The translations under genes and the position numbers were made by a program. Positions 37,531-58,996 of a stretch of 64,000 bases of DNA are shown here, piece by piece. This stretch comes from Paulinella micropora (lineage: Eukaryota > Cercozoa > Imbricatea > Euglyphida): assembly GCA_009731375.1 (NCBI GenBank), contig BJOX01000269.1, forward strand, positions 636,364 through 700,363, read 5' to 3'. How positions within the stretch are numbered: position 1 is the first letter of the stretch; the number at the start of each line of letters is the position of its first letter. The notes under the pieces were generated by a model. It saw only the letters and a list, made by a program, of their open reading frames with translations, made no database searches and was not told the DNA's origin.

Positions 37531-37641
37531 TGGTATATGTAGGGTAATAAAAAAATATAAAAAATTAATTAATTATAAAAAAATTATGAAGTTGAACTCC
37601 ATAACCAAAAACCTATATTGTTTTTGTTATACTAAATATCA

Positions 37642-40600
37642 TTAATATCCAAAAGGTCTAGTTTCAATCGCATTCTCTACAATTCCAATAACTTGTCTTT
37701 TCGTATATGTAAAACTAAATATCTTTTCTAAGTATTCGCTTGTTATTTTTTTCTTTTGCTTGTCTCGTGTTATCTTGTTGTTTTCTATTATAACTACTTT
37801 TCCAGACTTCTCAATTCGCTTAGCAATCCGTAATTCTTCATCAGTCTCCAACAATTCAGCCAGTTCATTTTTACCATTTTCAAATAATTCAGTGTTCGTA
37901 ATACCTAGCCCGCAACTTATTACACTTAACATATTTGGTAAATTCAATGCTTTTTTCGTTTCATAGTTCATACTAAATCCTTTCACTTTCATACTGGCTT
38001 TACCATTATCTAATAAGTATCCATAACATTTCGCCCCGCCTCCCACAAAGGTTTTATTTTTGCTCCTTTTAATTCATCTGTCCAATCTCCCAGTAAATCA
38101 CCTGTCTCTACATCATCCTGATTAATTTCTTTGTTTGTCGTATATATTACGCTGTCTGTGTCATGATACAATATCCTATTGCCTAATTTCTCAATCATAT
38201 TGTAAAGTCTCATTCTCACATGGCATGTAGTAAATAAAGCGACTACAATATTTGTTTTAATAGGGTCACTCACCGCGTCCTGTTTTAAGTCATAACTGGC
38301 TTCTACAATTTGGTCGTTAATTATGTTAATATTTATATTATCCACTGATTTATCCTTCAATAGTTTGTATAAGGTTTCTTTATCCTTTATCATTTTGTTC
38401 TGTGTTTTATTTTGTTTCTGTCCAAACTTGCACCATAAAGAGTTCAAGCACAACTTAGCAACTGCTCTCCGTCCTTCGTTTTTGAATATTTTGCTTTCAT
38501 CCATCTTAACACCCATTTTGGCTTCCATGCTGTTTATGTAATTTTGCTTTTCTGCTTCAGTATTATATCCCGCGGGGTATCCGTTGGACTCTTGTTTTAC
38601 TTTCAAGAATGTCTTTATGTATTCTTTGAATAGGCTACTGCTTTGCTCTTTCCAGTGCCATACTTCATATACTTTTATTAACTTATACCCTTTGTCTAAG
38701 GCCTTGAAAATTTCTGGAGTTGCCCATGTGCCTGTTATTGCTAGTTCTTTATCTGTGTGCATACATTTACCGTGTTGCTCAGTCATTCCGCACTTATTGT
38801 ATAAGTAATACATCATCTTACCTCTATCTGCCTTCGGTAAGACTTGGTGTAGTAAGCCTCTCGGCGGTAGCATCTTAACCTTAGCCACTCCGAAATATTC
38901 TCTGTTTATAATTTTGTTTTTCATATTTTTTCTTTCCTCCTCGTTGTTTGGCAGTATTATGATATGGTGTCCGCTTGGATAAAGGTCATAATACATCACG
39001 GTCGGATATAATGAAAATACATCAATATATTTCGCATACTCATTATCATGTCGTGATTTCCAATATAATTTAAGAGCATTCACTCTACCTCCAAACATCG
39101 CCTCTCGTGGGTTTAGTCCTTCTTGTTCAGTAATTCGTTCGTTTGTATCATCTGCCAGTCTTTCACTGGTTTTTATAAGGCTCCATTCGCACTCCCAGAT
39201 ACTTATTACTTTCGCTTATTCATTAAATTGTTTTTCTCTCCTCATTGTTTCCCTGTATAACTCACCCATAGTCTTATTCTTCTTCGCATTCAAAGCATTG
39301 CCGTTCCAACATTTCTGACAGCAGTGCCAATGACACCCATAAAACTCGTAAGCGGTTTTATTCTTCTCATCCCATCCATCCACATACACACGAGATTGTC
39401 AGAGTTGAAACATTTTTTCACCTCAGTTAAATGCGTGCTTAATATCTGTTTTGTCTAACCTGCTTCTGTATGTAAGCCATTCTACACAAGCTCTAGAAGT
39501 CATCCCGTTTTGTTTTTCCGCTTGCAATATAGCAATTGAATTCTCTTGCAAAAACTTAGCACGATACAGAGCCATATCACAACTCGCGATAGTTGTATAT
39601 TGAAAGGGGTCAATACCAAACTCTAGAAACTGATTTATAAAATCTATACAACCCTTCCTCAGTATATCAACATCGCTATGACAATACTCTGCTATTTCCT
39701 TAGCCATATCAAAGTGGTTATGACTGCTTACCTGCTGTTGATACCATTCCAGAAACTCCTTTCTCTTACCTTCTTTCATAGTGTCGTAGCAGTGATGTTT
39801 CTTATGTGGCATAATTCCGACATAGTTTTTATTTTTAGCGGTATTGAAGAAGTGAGGAAAGAAACTTTTTTTAAGTTCAGCCATCCGAATGTCTTTGGAA
39901 AGTCTGACAATAGCATCGTAACAAAACTTAGGCTGTCTATAAACCGATACTTCTTAAGTGTCATCATCATAATCTTACCGCCCTCATAGATTACGAATGG
40001 AGTTGGTTCATTATTAACCAACCACTTAAGAATAAACTGACAATCATAACCGCGGGCATTGTGTGCAATAAATGTAAAATTGCTGTGCTTAGTGTCAAAA
40101 GCCCAATTACAGAAATCTTGAATGCTCTTATGTATAATAGGAGGTTCTTTCGCATCGTAATACTTGCTTTCAGCATGATTAACAATGTGTTCGCCTGTGT
40201 CCTGTGTCGCTTCAAAGTCAAAGAATATGTATTGCTCTGACGGCGGTAGTATTTCTTTTTTGGCTATTTCACATTGGTGTTCAAGCGATTTCACTTCTTT
40301 GCAATTTCTGCATTTTGCATAACCGCATTTGTGCTTGTCTTTCTTTCTAAAACACAACCCACACATCTTACATTTCTCTTTAACATCGTATGTGCTAGTC
40401 TTGTGATTATTGAAACATTCAGTGTTTGGAAACTTTCTATTACACTGCTGAAATTTTTCCACTGGTTTTTGTAGTTTATTTCTTTACATCCCTTGGTTTC
40501 GCAGATACTACATTTGGCTTCGCAGGCGTGTCTTTTTTGGTATCCCCTTAGGCACAACTCGCAGAAGTTTTCATTTCCTAGCATAGACTTCATGTTAGTT

Positions 40601-41052
40601 ATAGCGTCGTAATGTCATTCAGTCTTAGAATGTAAAGGTTAGACAGCCGTTAACCGTTCGCATCAAGTAGATCTGTTTTATAAATGATTTTTTCACTGAA
40701 TTCAACAATAACCAGATTGTATTTAATGTGATTAGCGTATGTATTAATTTCATGTATCCCGCACACTTCCTTAATACTTTCGCTTCATCATGTAAAGCAT
40801 CCTCCATTTCCTGCTGCATCTTTCTTTTTCCCATTAGTATTCTCTTAAATTTTGGATGTTTTTCAATTTTTGCTTGACTACAACGATTGCTCGTGCTAAG
40901 CATAAATTATCACTGTTAGTAATGCAGATTATTACTTTCTTTCTGTATATATCTAATTTATTCAAAACCTGTAGCCTTGTCCCTCCTGTATGTATTTTAA
41001 CAGATTTCAATACAAATTTTAATTTATCAAGGTTTGTTCCTTTCTCGTTCAT
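37642..41052 (-). pseudogene. Protein-primed family B DNA polymerase, several frameshifts
   Basis: It replicates the element by protein priming. Order on the minus strand: an N-terminal part with 'ITNSDNLCLARAIVVVKQK'; zinc-finger-like Cys pairs ('CELCLRGYQKRHAC', 'CKMCGLCFRKKDKHKC'); 3'-5' exonuclease with 'YIFFDFEATQD', 'FIAHNARGYDCQFIL' and 'YCHSDVDIL'; 'AYEFYGCHWHCC'; palm motif A 'DVFSLYPTVMYYDLYP'; motif B region 'AVAKLCLNSLWCKFG'; motif C 'RILYHDTDSVIY'; and a C-terminal part. The total of about 3.4 kb is normal for the family. Frames change near 40800, 40550, 40450, 39880, 39420-39100 and 38030, so it is inactive unless these are assembly errors. All catalytic motifs are present. Confidence 0.9.
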
Positions 41053-41106
41053 ATATAAAGACTTTCGTTGCTTTGAAATATTGCAGACAATCTTTCTAAA
41101 AATTTT

Positions 41107-41637
41107 TCAACGAGATTTGATTAATTTATGAAAGCCTGTAGATGCCTTTCCATAGTAATCTAAAAACTCAATATCAACATCAATCTTATCTGCGGGCGAT
41201 TGTCGTCTTACAAAGTCATTTAATATTATTTCAATAAATCTTATCACATCGCGCATCGTGAATGATCGGAAGTTGCAGTTAATCCTTACCTCATATCTGC
41301 TTTCATTTATTCCTAGTTTGTGTTCCTTGCTATCGTCCCTTATGATATCGTAATTACCATACCTCAACAAGTCTCTTAGATTTTCTTTCAGTTCTTTTTT
41401 CTCTTCAATCGTAGGTAAATGTGGTACTATCTGTATAGTATGGTGTTCGAAATACACTGCACCTCTTACTTGGTTCAAGTAGTTTTGGGAGGTCTGTGTA
41501 TCTATCTTATACTTCCTTTCCTTTGGTTTGATATATAGCACATCCCGACCCCTGACAGACTTGATTTCGTAATTTATCTTATAGTCCCTTAATCTATCCA
41601 ACCTGTAGACTTTGCCGTTATAAGTATGTGTATCCAT
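41107..41637 (-). CDS. Unknown protein upstream of the polymerase
   Basis: The likely start is the Met at 41637 ('MDTHTYNGKVYRLDRLRDYK'); the frame is open further upstream. It is about 176 residues, charged, alpha/beta-looking ('VRGRDVLYIKPKERKYKI', 'AVYFEHHTIQIVPHLP', 'IRFIEIILNDFVRRQ'). It lies directly before the polymerase in the same orientation, 55 bp away. In protein-primed systems that is a common place for a terminal protein, but no sequence evidence proves this. No family recognised. Confidence 0.5.
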   Translation of the reverse strand: MDTHTYNGKVYRLDRLRDYKINYEIKSVRGRDVLYIKPKERKYKIDTQTSQNYLNQVRGAVYFEHHTIQIVPHLPTIEEKKELKENLRDLLRYGNYDIIRDDSKEHKLGINESRYEVRINCNFRSFTMRDVIRFIEIILNDFVRRQSPADKIDVDIEFLDYYGKASTGFHKLIKSR

Positions 41638-41795
41638 TGTTTGGTAAATATATTTAAGGAAATATAATTTTATAAAATTAAAATAATTTTGCAGTCTCAA
41701 ATGTAGGGTGTGCCCTGTGTCACTGTGTGCCTCTATATAGTGTTGTGTCCTTGTCTTTAACATAAAATTCACTCATACCCCCGTCGGAGTTTTTC

Positions 41796-41827
41796 TCCTT
41801 CGAAGGAAAACGATCGGCATGGCCGAT
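41796..41827. promoter_or_regulatory. Two adjacent palindromes
   Basis: TCCTTCGAAGGA (41796-41807) and ATCGGC-ATG-GCCGAT (41813-41827) stand out in AT-rich DNA upstream of the minus-strand block. Both could form hairpins or bind dimers. Confidence 0.5.
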
Positions 41828-41879
41828 ATAATTGAAATCATTTCGACTGTGAAATTATGCTATGCTAGCAAAACACAAA

Positions 41880-42340
41880 TCCTATTAATCTTTTGTCTTT
41901 CCAAGTATGATTGTTCTTGCTATATCCTGAATCGTAATGAAAATTATTTTCCATATAACCACACATAATAAATCTTTCATCTTCTTCTTTCTTAACTTGT
42001 TTAATATTAGATTTTAACAACTCTACATTTTCTTTATGCTTATTAGATTTCTTATGCTTACATTTACTGCCATTTGTAATCTCTGCTCCACATTCACAAA
42101 TATAACTTTTGATTATCTATATCTTGATTTTTTCATTTTTATTTTTTTTCTTTCATTGTCGTAATTTATTTTCCCTTCTTCATATTTAGGTATTACGAAT
42201 TCTTTATGATATTTATTTGCTTCTTCCAATGCTTGCTCTTTTGATTTACCTTTTCCTACACAGAAACTATTGCACATAACTTTTCCTCCTTCTCTCCATT
42301 GAACTTTCATTATATGTCTTTTTCCATGATTCTGAATCAT
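41880..42340 (-). pseudogene. AP2-like DNA-binding plus zinc-finger protein, frameshifted
   Basis: The first 75 residues contain 'HIMKVQWREGGKVMCNSF' and 'GKSKEQALEEANKYHKEF', the strand-strand-strand-helix pattern of AP2-like domains found with viral and mobile nucleases. In another frame 'CECGAEITNGSKCKHKKSN' follows, ending KH, a C2H2-like finger often seen in giant-virus proteins. At least one frameshift near 42115. It is the last gene before the right terminal repeat. Confidence 0.45.
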
Positions 42341-42410
42341 TACACAACATTTTGAAATCCGAACTGCTTCATCCTATATATGTGTCTTTATAATTATTTA
42401 AATAGAAATT

Positions 42411-42554
42411 AACTTTTAACACTAAAGCTTATTTGCTTATAATTTCTTTCTGTATTGTTTGCTTGCGAAATGAATAGGAATGCAGTTGGAATGATTTTGA
42501 TTCCTCCTGTGATATGTATTGAACATCTGTGCCCAAGTGCGACCCTTAACTACT
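42411..42554 (-). repeat. Right terminal inverted repeat
   Basis: This is the reverse complement of 24109-24252 over 144 bp. It ends CCCTTAACTACT. Confidence 0.95.
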
Positions 42555-42560
42555 GACCAA
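42555..42560. repeat. Target site duplication, right copy
   Basis: GACCAA directly follows the CT end of the element, identical to 24103-24108. Confidence 0.93.
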
Positions 42561-43062
42561 AGGGCCGAAGTGGTCATCGCAATGCGGTATGTCGTAAAGT
42601 GCGGGCGAATTTGCCGTTTCTTTATTTTTTTGCGACGAAAAGACGAATTTTGTCTTGTCTTTTTGTCTTTTTTGTATTTTTGTCGCAGTATGTAAAAAAC
42701 ATTGTAAAATGATAAAATCTCTTAATACGACTGACTTTGTAAAAAATGACAAACTATAGCAAAATTCAAAACGAAAAGGGGGGGGGGGAGCCTTTGGATC
42801 ACTCCCCCTTTTCTCCGTCCTTTTTTACATATATACATATAAACGATATATCGATACATACCTTTGATCTTTCACGATTTCTGAGTAAGCATTTGGTTAT
42901 TAAATAATAAAATACGATACAGACAGACAGACAGACAATGCAGACAAAATTTTTTCCAAGTCAGTGGCTTGTTATTTTTGGACCCGCTTTTCGAGCAAAC
43001 AGGCTCACCCAAGAGCGAGGCTCTAACAACAATCACTAGGATTCCTTGATATTTGATATCTC
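42561..43062. other. Flank between Polinton and synergin-like gene
   Basis: No gene seen. It contains T-rich GTCTTTTTGTC-type sequence at 42640-42670, a short G-run (42779-42789) facing a matching CCCCC, and ATATAT sequence at 42830-42860. It does not resemble the missing part of the older Polinton. Confidence 0.5.
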
Positions 43063-53274
<10,212 letters not shown>

Positions 53275-54742
53275 AACTGTGATTTGCGAGTGCATTTCGT
53301 TTCTCACTAAGCTTATTCAGTTGAGAGCTCCGAAACTTCTCTACAACTTTAGCATGCAGTTTGCTGCTGGCATTGTTAGACCAATATAATTTGATATAAA
53401 GATCGGGAACTCATTATTGTATCGTCTGCAGTAACAAAGCTTTAATAACAAACCGCGCCACAAAGAGCGCAGAGTAATATGACTGGCCAGATACAAGTAA
53501 TAGCTTTCACGACACCGTTACTCTCATACTGCAGGTCCATCTAAGCTTAACTATTAATATTATTGTAATATTGATTATTAGTTCTATTCAGTAATATTAA
53601 TAACACTCCTGTAGCAAAATAAATTAGTATTAATAAAAGTTTTTTTTTCACAAATCAACTGTTGGAACTATAAATTTTAGCTGCTGTGCAGGCAGTGTAA
53701 CTTATTAATAAAAAAATCAGATCTAGTGGCACCTAATATTATTAATAATACCTTAAATTCAGCTTTAATAATTTTTTTCTTTAAAAAAATCAATATTATT
53801 GCTGTTGACATTCAAGACAACAACAAAAATTAGTTTTTCATTTTTGTGTCAGATTTTCATTTTTGTGACAGTTTTTCATTTTTGTGACAAAAATTCAAAT
53901 TTTCAAATTTAACGGTAACATTTCGCGAAAATTTACGATATTTTGCGGACGAATATAGCAGTTAATTTGAAAAATTCAAATTTTCACCCAAAATCAAAAT
54001 TCCAACCAAAACTGAAATTCCAACCAAAACAGAAAAATCAATTTTTTTTGTTGTCTTGAATGTCAACAGCAATATTCTTCAACAGAAAAAATCAATATTT
54101 TTTTACCAAAAAAATGATGGATATTGATTGCTCCTTTCAAGTTTTCAATATTTCTCAGTCACTGGTGGCTAGGCGAAATGACGTAAGCTCTAAGTCTCAG
54201 CAATATCATGATATATATATATATATATATATTAATATGTGTATATATATATATTTAAGTCACTTTCCGCACGAATTTGAAATATTGCTTTTTTGCAATA
54301 TTAATATTGCATCAATCTCAATACTAATATTGCTTTTTTGCAATATCATAAGTTATTAATAATCATATGTATTCACCATCAATTTCAACATTAATACTAA
54401 TATTGCTTTTTTGCAATATTAATATTGCATCAATTTCAATATTAATGTTGCACTAATTTCAATATTAATATTCAAGTTGCTTTTTTGCAATATGAATATT
54501 GCATCTATTTCAATATTAATATTGCTTTTTGTTAGACCTATTATTGCTATCGACATTCAAGACCAAAAAAATTCATTTTAATTAAAATCTGGATTTTGCC
54601 ACAATATAAAAAATCTATTTTTAATGAGAATTTTATTTTTGATAAAAATTTCATTTTTGTTTGCATTTTGTATTAATGTTAAATAATCAAACCAGTGTTA
54701 TTGATTAACACTTTTGAAAGAAATATTAATAATATAATTAAC
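53275..54742. other. AT-rich intergenic region
   Basis: No gene supported. Contents are the inverted-repeat element at 53798-54073, short tandem CATTTTTGTGACA units inside it, ATATAT at 54212-54252, and a repetitive stretch of AATATTAATATTGC plus TTTTTTGCAATA units at 54270-54530. Confidence 0.6.
53798..54073. repeat. MITE-like inverted-repeat element
   Basis: ATTGCTGTTGACATTCAAGA and the following CAACAACAAAAATT (53798-53831) are matched by the reverse complement at 54040-54073, about 34-bp arms enclosing ~210 bp of A/T-rich sequence. A related half-site lies at 54541-54575. No coding capacity. Confidence 0.55.
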
Positions 54743-55202
54743 CTGATAGTCAGTATGGGCCGGCATATGTAATGTGTGTCGTTAGAGCCATTACGTATGT
54801 CCGGCCCAGTATATAATCGGGCCGTCCCTTGGCGCCCTTTTCTCAATAAAGTATCTACTGTAGGACACAGCAAGTATACGGCAGATTATTAAGTTAGTCT
54901 CACAGGTTATAGAGCCTTGTAGCGTGAACGTTAGGTCTAGCAGACTTTATTCACTTATTACATACTATCGGAGCGTGCGGAAGGCTGCCACCGAAAATAC
55001 AAACAGGTGTACGTGCGGAAGGCTGTCACCAAATATTTAAATCTGGTGTGTGTGCGGAAGGCTACCACCAGTCTGGTGTGTGTGCGGAAGGCTACCACCA
55101 GTCACAGTAAGTGCATTGTGCGGAAGGCTGCCAATTAGTCGCTAGTATAACTAATCATTTCCTAACTCTATCTCGCTTCTCTACTCACAGAGAAAGCAAC
55201 AT
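54743..55202 (+). repeat. Probable 5' LTR and leader of copia element A
   Basis: A TATA-like TATATAATC at 54810, AATAAA at 54845, then five GTGCGGAAGGCT repeats (54975, 55013, 55052, 55082, 55118). It is followed by TTGGTAGTCGAGCC at about 55203, which resembles the copia primer-binding site. The matching 3' LTR is not seen because element B interrupts the 3' side, so the LTR boundaries are inferred. Confidence 0.45.
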
Positions 55203-55244
55203 TGGTAGTCGAGCCTCCCTCCTACCTTCCGCCCTTGGTACGCC

Positions 55245-56118
55245 CGAACAATATGGCGTATCAAGGTTCTGACTTTTCTGATACGTTGCTCTGAGCTAGC
55301 TGCTCTACTACCTTGATGAATTCAGGCAGCTTAGGCCTTTGAGTAGGTAAGATAGGACACCAAGTGTTATGATAGTAGGCTTGATAGACAGGTAGGTGTT
55401 TTGATTTCTTCATGATCATTCCTGTCTTCATCATCCCTGGTATCACTCCCATCGTCTTATCCTGTGTTTTGATATTAGTCGTGAGATAGTCAGCTAGCCA
55501 GCTACTCACCTCACTAACCTTCTTAGGGTACGAATGGTATAGCTTTTCCTGGTCCTCTTCAAACCTTATGAGGTCAAGACCTCCATAATGTTTTTTAGGG
55601 CGAGGAAACACTTTGCACCGTCCGTATCCCCCTGCCTCATTATAATCATCACCTTCCTATCGTGAGCACATGATTGAAGTAGAAAGGCATAGAGCAATCG
55701 GTTTAGCTTAGCTTCTTTCTCTTTCGTGTAATATCTGGCTCCCAATTGTAATGCAAATAGCGGTGACGGCTTACTCCCCCTCGTCAACACTGGTATTTTG
55801 GATTTTTGGTCCGTAGGTATAGCAGTGGCGGGGGCAGAGGCAGTTTTTGCACTTGTCTTTCTCCTCTACCTTTACTACTACTGTCTCTTCTTCTCCTATT
55901 CTTCTTCCTCTTCCTTTGCAGGTGATTTGAAGGGTGTATCTGAAGGGGAATCAGGTCGTACAGGTAGTTGTTTCGGTTTGGCTAAGGGATGAGTCTCAAA
56001 GCCCGGAATTATGGAAAGGATTTCTGGGTGTGTGACACCTATAATTGATGTAAAGGTGTACTCAAACAGCTCCCATTCTTTTCCATGATTGAACTTTGGA
56101 GGGTCTAGCCTCATTTTT
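55245..56118 (-). pseudogene. Inverted gag N-terminal region of copia A
   Basis: Gag-like pieces lie on the minus strand: 'LDPPKFNHGKEWELFEYTFT' (start of gag), 'LGARYYTKEKEAKLNRLLYA' and 'LIRFEEDQEKLYHSYPKKVS'. They are opposite to every other part of the element. The zinc knuckle resumes on the plus strand at about 56120. Either a ~870-bp inversion or a misassembly. The segment begins with a CGTATCA...TGATACG palindrome (55256-55284). Confidence 0.65.
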
Positions 56119-57012
56119 ACTAACTAGAATGCGTAAACTCTATGGATCTGGTAGCTCTAAGAGCGACCCTATCACTATCAACACAGTAGCAGGAATAGCT
56201 CAGGGCAAGAAGAAGAGCAAGTCATCACAGGCTTATGGTGAGGGGGAGGACAGTATTTGTTGGAACTGTCTGTCCCCTGACCATAAGATTGCTTTCTGTT
56301 TAGTCAGGTGTCAACTCAAGGACTGTCCAAGGACGGACACGGTCCCTTGAAATGCCCCATAAGAAGGAGAACTAGGGTCTCTGAGAAGTTGCGTGGGAAG
56401 GAGAAGAGAAAGGACAGTCAGAGTGAGAAGACAGACAGACACAAGAAGAAAGAAGAAGAAGGAGCAAAGAAGAAGAAGAAGGAGGGCAGCAGAGGAGAGG
56501 GACGAAAGCTGAAAGCAGCAGACTTCATTAAAAAGAAGAAAATGATAAGCTTAAACGCTGAATCATCCGACTCCTCTAACTCACCCTCTCACTCTGAAAG
56601 TGAAGAAGAAGATGAAACCCCAACTAACCAATCTCCTTCTGAGTCTGAAGAAGAATCAGAAGTGGATGGTGAGTTGGGGATTCACCACATGGCCATTATG
56701 ATGATGGGGAGACTGAGAGAAGATGATAGTGGTATGTGTGTCGAGGAAGATGACATCCCACTCTCAAGTAACACCCTAGAAGATGACAGTGGTATGAGCA
56801 TCGAGGAAGACAACCCCCCATCTTCAACCAACACCCCCATGCCACTTTTATCTCACGCATCTAAGCCACCTGGCGCAAGAAGTAGAGGGGCAGGAGGTGT
56901 TGAGGGTGGTGTGCATAGAGGAGAGCAGAAAGGACATGCATCATTTACACAAAACGACTCCACACACACACTCGCCCCACTATTCCACCCCTTCACGAGA
57001 ATAAGTTTTTGA
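56119..57012 (+). pseudogene. Gag C-terminal part with zinc knuckle and charged tail
   Basis: 'SICWNCLSPDHKIAFCLV' fits the CX2CX4HX4C retroviral zinc knuckle (56250-56300) that binds RNA. A frameshift near 56340 leads to a Lys-rich ('KKEEEGAKKKKKEGSRGEG') and acidic ('SESEEEDETPTNQSPSES') tail with two copies of 'DDSGM..EED'. Confidence 0.7.
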
Positions 57013-57538
57013 CCACCCTTGATATGGCTGGCGACCCTACTCCCCTAAACCAAATCATACCTTTGGAAGGGAATTGGGCCCTCAGACATACAAGGGTAGG
57101 GTACGTAAAATTACTCGTGAAAAAATACAACCCAGTCACGTTACGAGAAGTAGGTGGCCCACCCCTCAACCTCCACGGTAGACCAGTACGTACAGTTGAC
57201 TGTCATGTCACAAGCAGTAAGCAGTGTGAGGCGACAGTGCCAGATACGGGAGTTAGGTGTTCATGGAGACTGGCAGCGGCGAGGAAGGGGGTGCAGGGTG
57301 GGAAGTGTGCTGCTAGACTGATAGACCATGACTTTTGCTCGCTTCATGTTGATCAAGAAAGGAAGAGAGGGGAGATATTGAGCAAGTACAGGGAAACACT
57401 GAACCTAGGATTGCGCCCCCCATGATGCTATGTATTACGAACCCGCCACTTTGTTTGCACACATCACGTTGTGGAAAGAAAGCATCAATCCTGCTCAATC
57501 CAACAACGCAACTACATCTCTTCGCACACCTACTACTA

Positions 57539-57595
<57 letters not shown>

Positions 57596-57966
57596 ACACT
57601 ACCACTATGACATCCATAGAAGCAGTGGGAGAAATAGGGGAAGGAGTAGGGGGAGTAGGAGCAGGGGGAGTAGGAGTGAGAGTAGGAGAAGTAGGAGTAG
57701 GGGGAGTAGGAGTAGGAGCAGGGGGAGCAGTAGGGGGTAGATTGTCTGTACCTACTTTGTCTGTACCTACTTTGTCTGTACCAACTTTGACTCACACTTC
57801 GTCTCCTCAACTTACCACCACTGCACTATCTAATACATCCTCATCACCTTTACTTGGAACCCCTGAGGTCATGGAAGAAGGAGAGCCAGGTAGAGCTGAG
57901 GATAGTAACGTTTGGATAAGGGACGGAAAACGAGTGTTAAAAGGTGGAGGACTACCCCCCCATTGA
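57009..57966 (+). pseudogene. Cys/His-rich segment and poly-Thr region of copia A
   Basis: The first frame (57009-57425) has 'CEATVPDTGVRCSWRLA' followed by a C...H..C...H pattern ('DFCSLH'), a zinc-binding-like module unusual for copia. The next frame (57430-57966) encodes a run of about 24 Thr from a (ACT)n microsatellite, then a Gly/Val-rich minisatellite (57620-57740). Role unknown. Confidence 0.4.
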
Positions 57967-58079
57967 AGAAATACAACGCTTGGTTACTGCTCTCAATCAG
58001 GGGCTTAAGAGTAGAACAGTGACAGACGGGTTGATTACGAGCCAGGAGGGAATATGATGAATTCTATACATAATTATAT

Positions 58080-58910
58080 TACGCCATGCATGATTGCGTC
58101 CTTACCCTTGCTACCAAACACAACAACCCGTTTGCACGAGGTATCGTTTCATCTTTCCCTTACATGGTAAAGGAGGTAGAGGATCTCGAGGCTGTGTTGG
58201 GTGGAGTGACACCCCCAGAAGAAGACGAACCCCAAAGCCCATCAGACACAGACACCACCACTTAATTCCCCGAACAAGACAAACCACACTCTGAATGCTC
58301 TATCATGTTGATGGACAATAACTCTGACCACAGAACTGACAGCAGCAATATAGTGTGAGTAGACGATAGTGGTGCAAGCGAAACACAGTCCCCAGATAGA
58401 TCTACGTTTGTCAGTCTTAAGAGGGCTCCACAGAAATTTCGCATAGCAAAAGGAAGCATTAGAACCGAGTACAAAGGGAAAGTTTTAACGAATCTGTCGG
58501 GAGCTCATGGGGAAGAAGTCAATGTCCTTGATGCCCACACTACCTACAACCCGCACCTAAAATACGGGTTAGTGGCTACTTCGGCATGGGTTCGTAAGGG
58601 TTTTGCCGTCATACACCAAAAGAATCAAGTGATAGTGCTCAGGAAGCCCATTCTTATTACGGAAGGCCAGATCGTGGCTAGAGGGAGAGCACTCCCAAAC
58701 CACTTGACGGTGTTTTATGCCCCGGGCACCCCACCTCTCAATCCTAACAAGTGGTATGAGCCCACAGATCCCTCTACTACTACGTCCTCCGTCACAAGTG
58801 AGACCCCCGAGCCCGACGATGATGACAGTGTCACGTCGGACTCGGGGGGGACATGCCTGACAACCCACCTCTCATCTTTCTCAGAAAACCAACCCACCTA
58901 CATATCATGA
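58080..58910 (+). pseudogene. Copia A protease region
   Basis: 'VDDSGASETQSPDRSTFVS' near 58355 carries the retropepsin DSGA signature. The following 'IAKGSIRTEYKGKVL' and 'LVATSAWVRKGFAVIHQKNQ' match the copia protease fold. In-frame stops occur just before the motif (TGA) and further upstream. Confidence 0.65.
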
Positions 58911-58996
58911 CGTATACTGTTTGTTATCACTGTGTATTTGTGGTTGGCGATGTGACGTACCTAATACATACGTACCCTACTCTACTGAGATAGATC

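Larger units (their letters stand above)
24109..42554. mobile_element. Maverick/Polinton element, full length between TIRs
   Basis: The element is 18,446 bp long, begins AG and ends CT, has 144-bp terminal inverted repeats and is flanked by 6-bp duplications. The hallmark set is present: protein-primed DNA polymerase B, rve integrase, packaging ATPase, adenain-like protease, minor capsid protein and part of a major capsid protein, plus an S74 fibre. Gene order is coil protein, AT-hook remnant, integrase(-), acidic(-), fibre(+), membrane proteins, ATPase, basic proteins, coil plus protease, penton, capsid, then a minus-strand block with polymerase. Several genes are broken, so it is a defective provirus. 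Confidence 0.95.

Noticed and set aside
42561-42790. Continuation of the older Polinton on the right side of the new one
   Set aside because: No similarity to the coil, AT-hook or TIR region of the element could be seen.
54743-55202. Matching LTR pair of copia A with 62762-63200
   Set aside because: The downstream sequence shows no shared stretch with the 5' region; its TGTAATA termini and adjacent minus-strand polypurine tract assign it to copia B.
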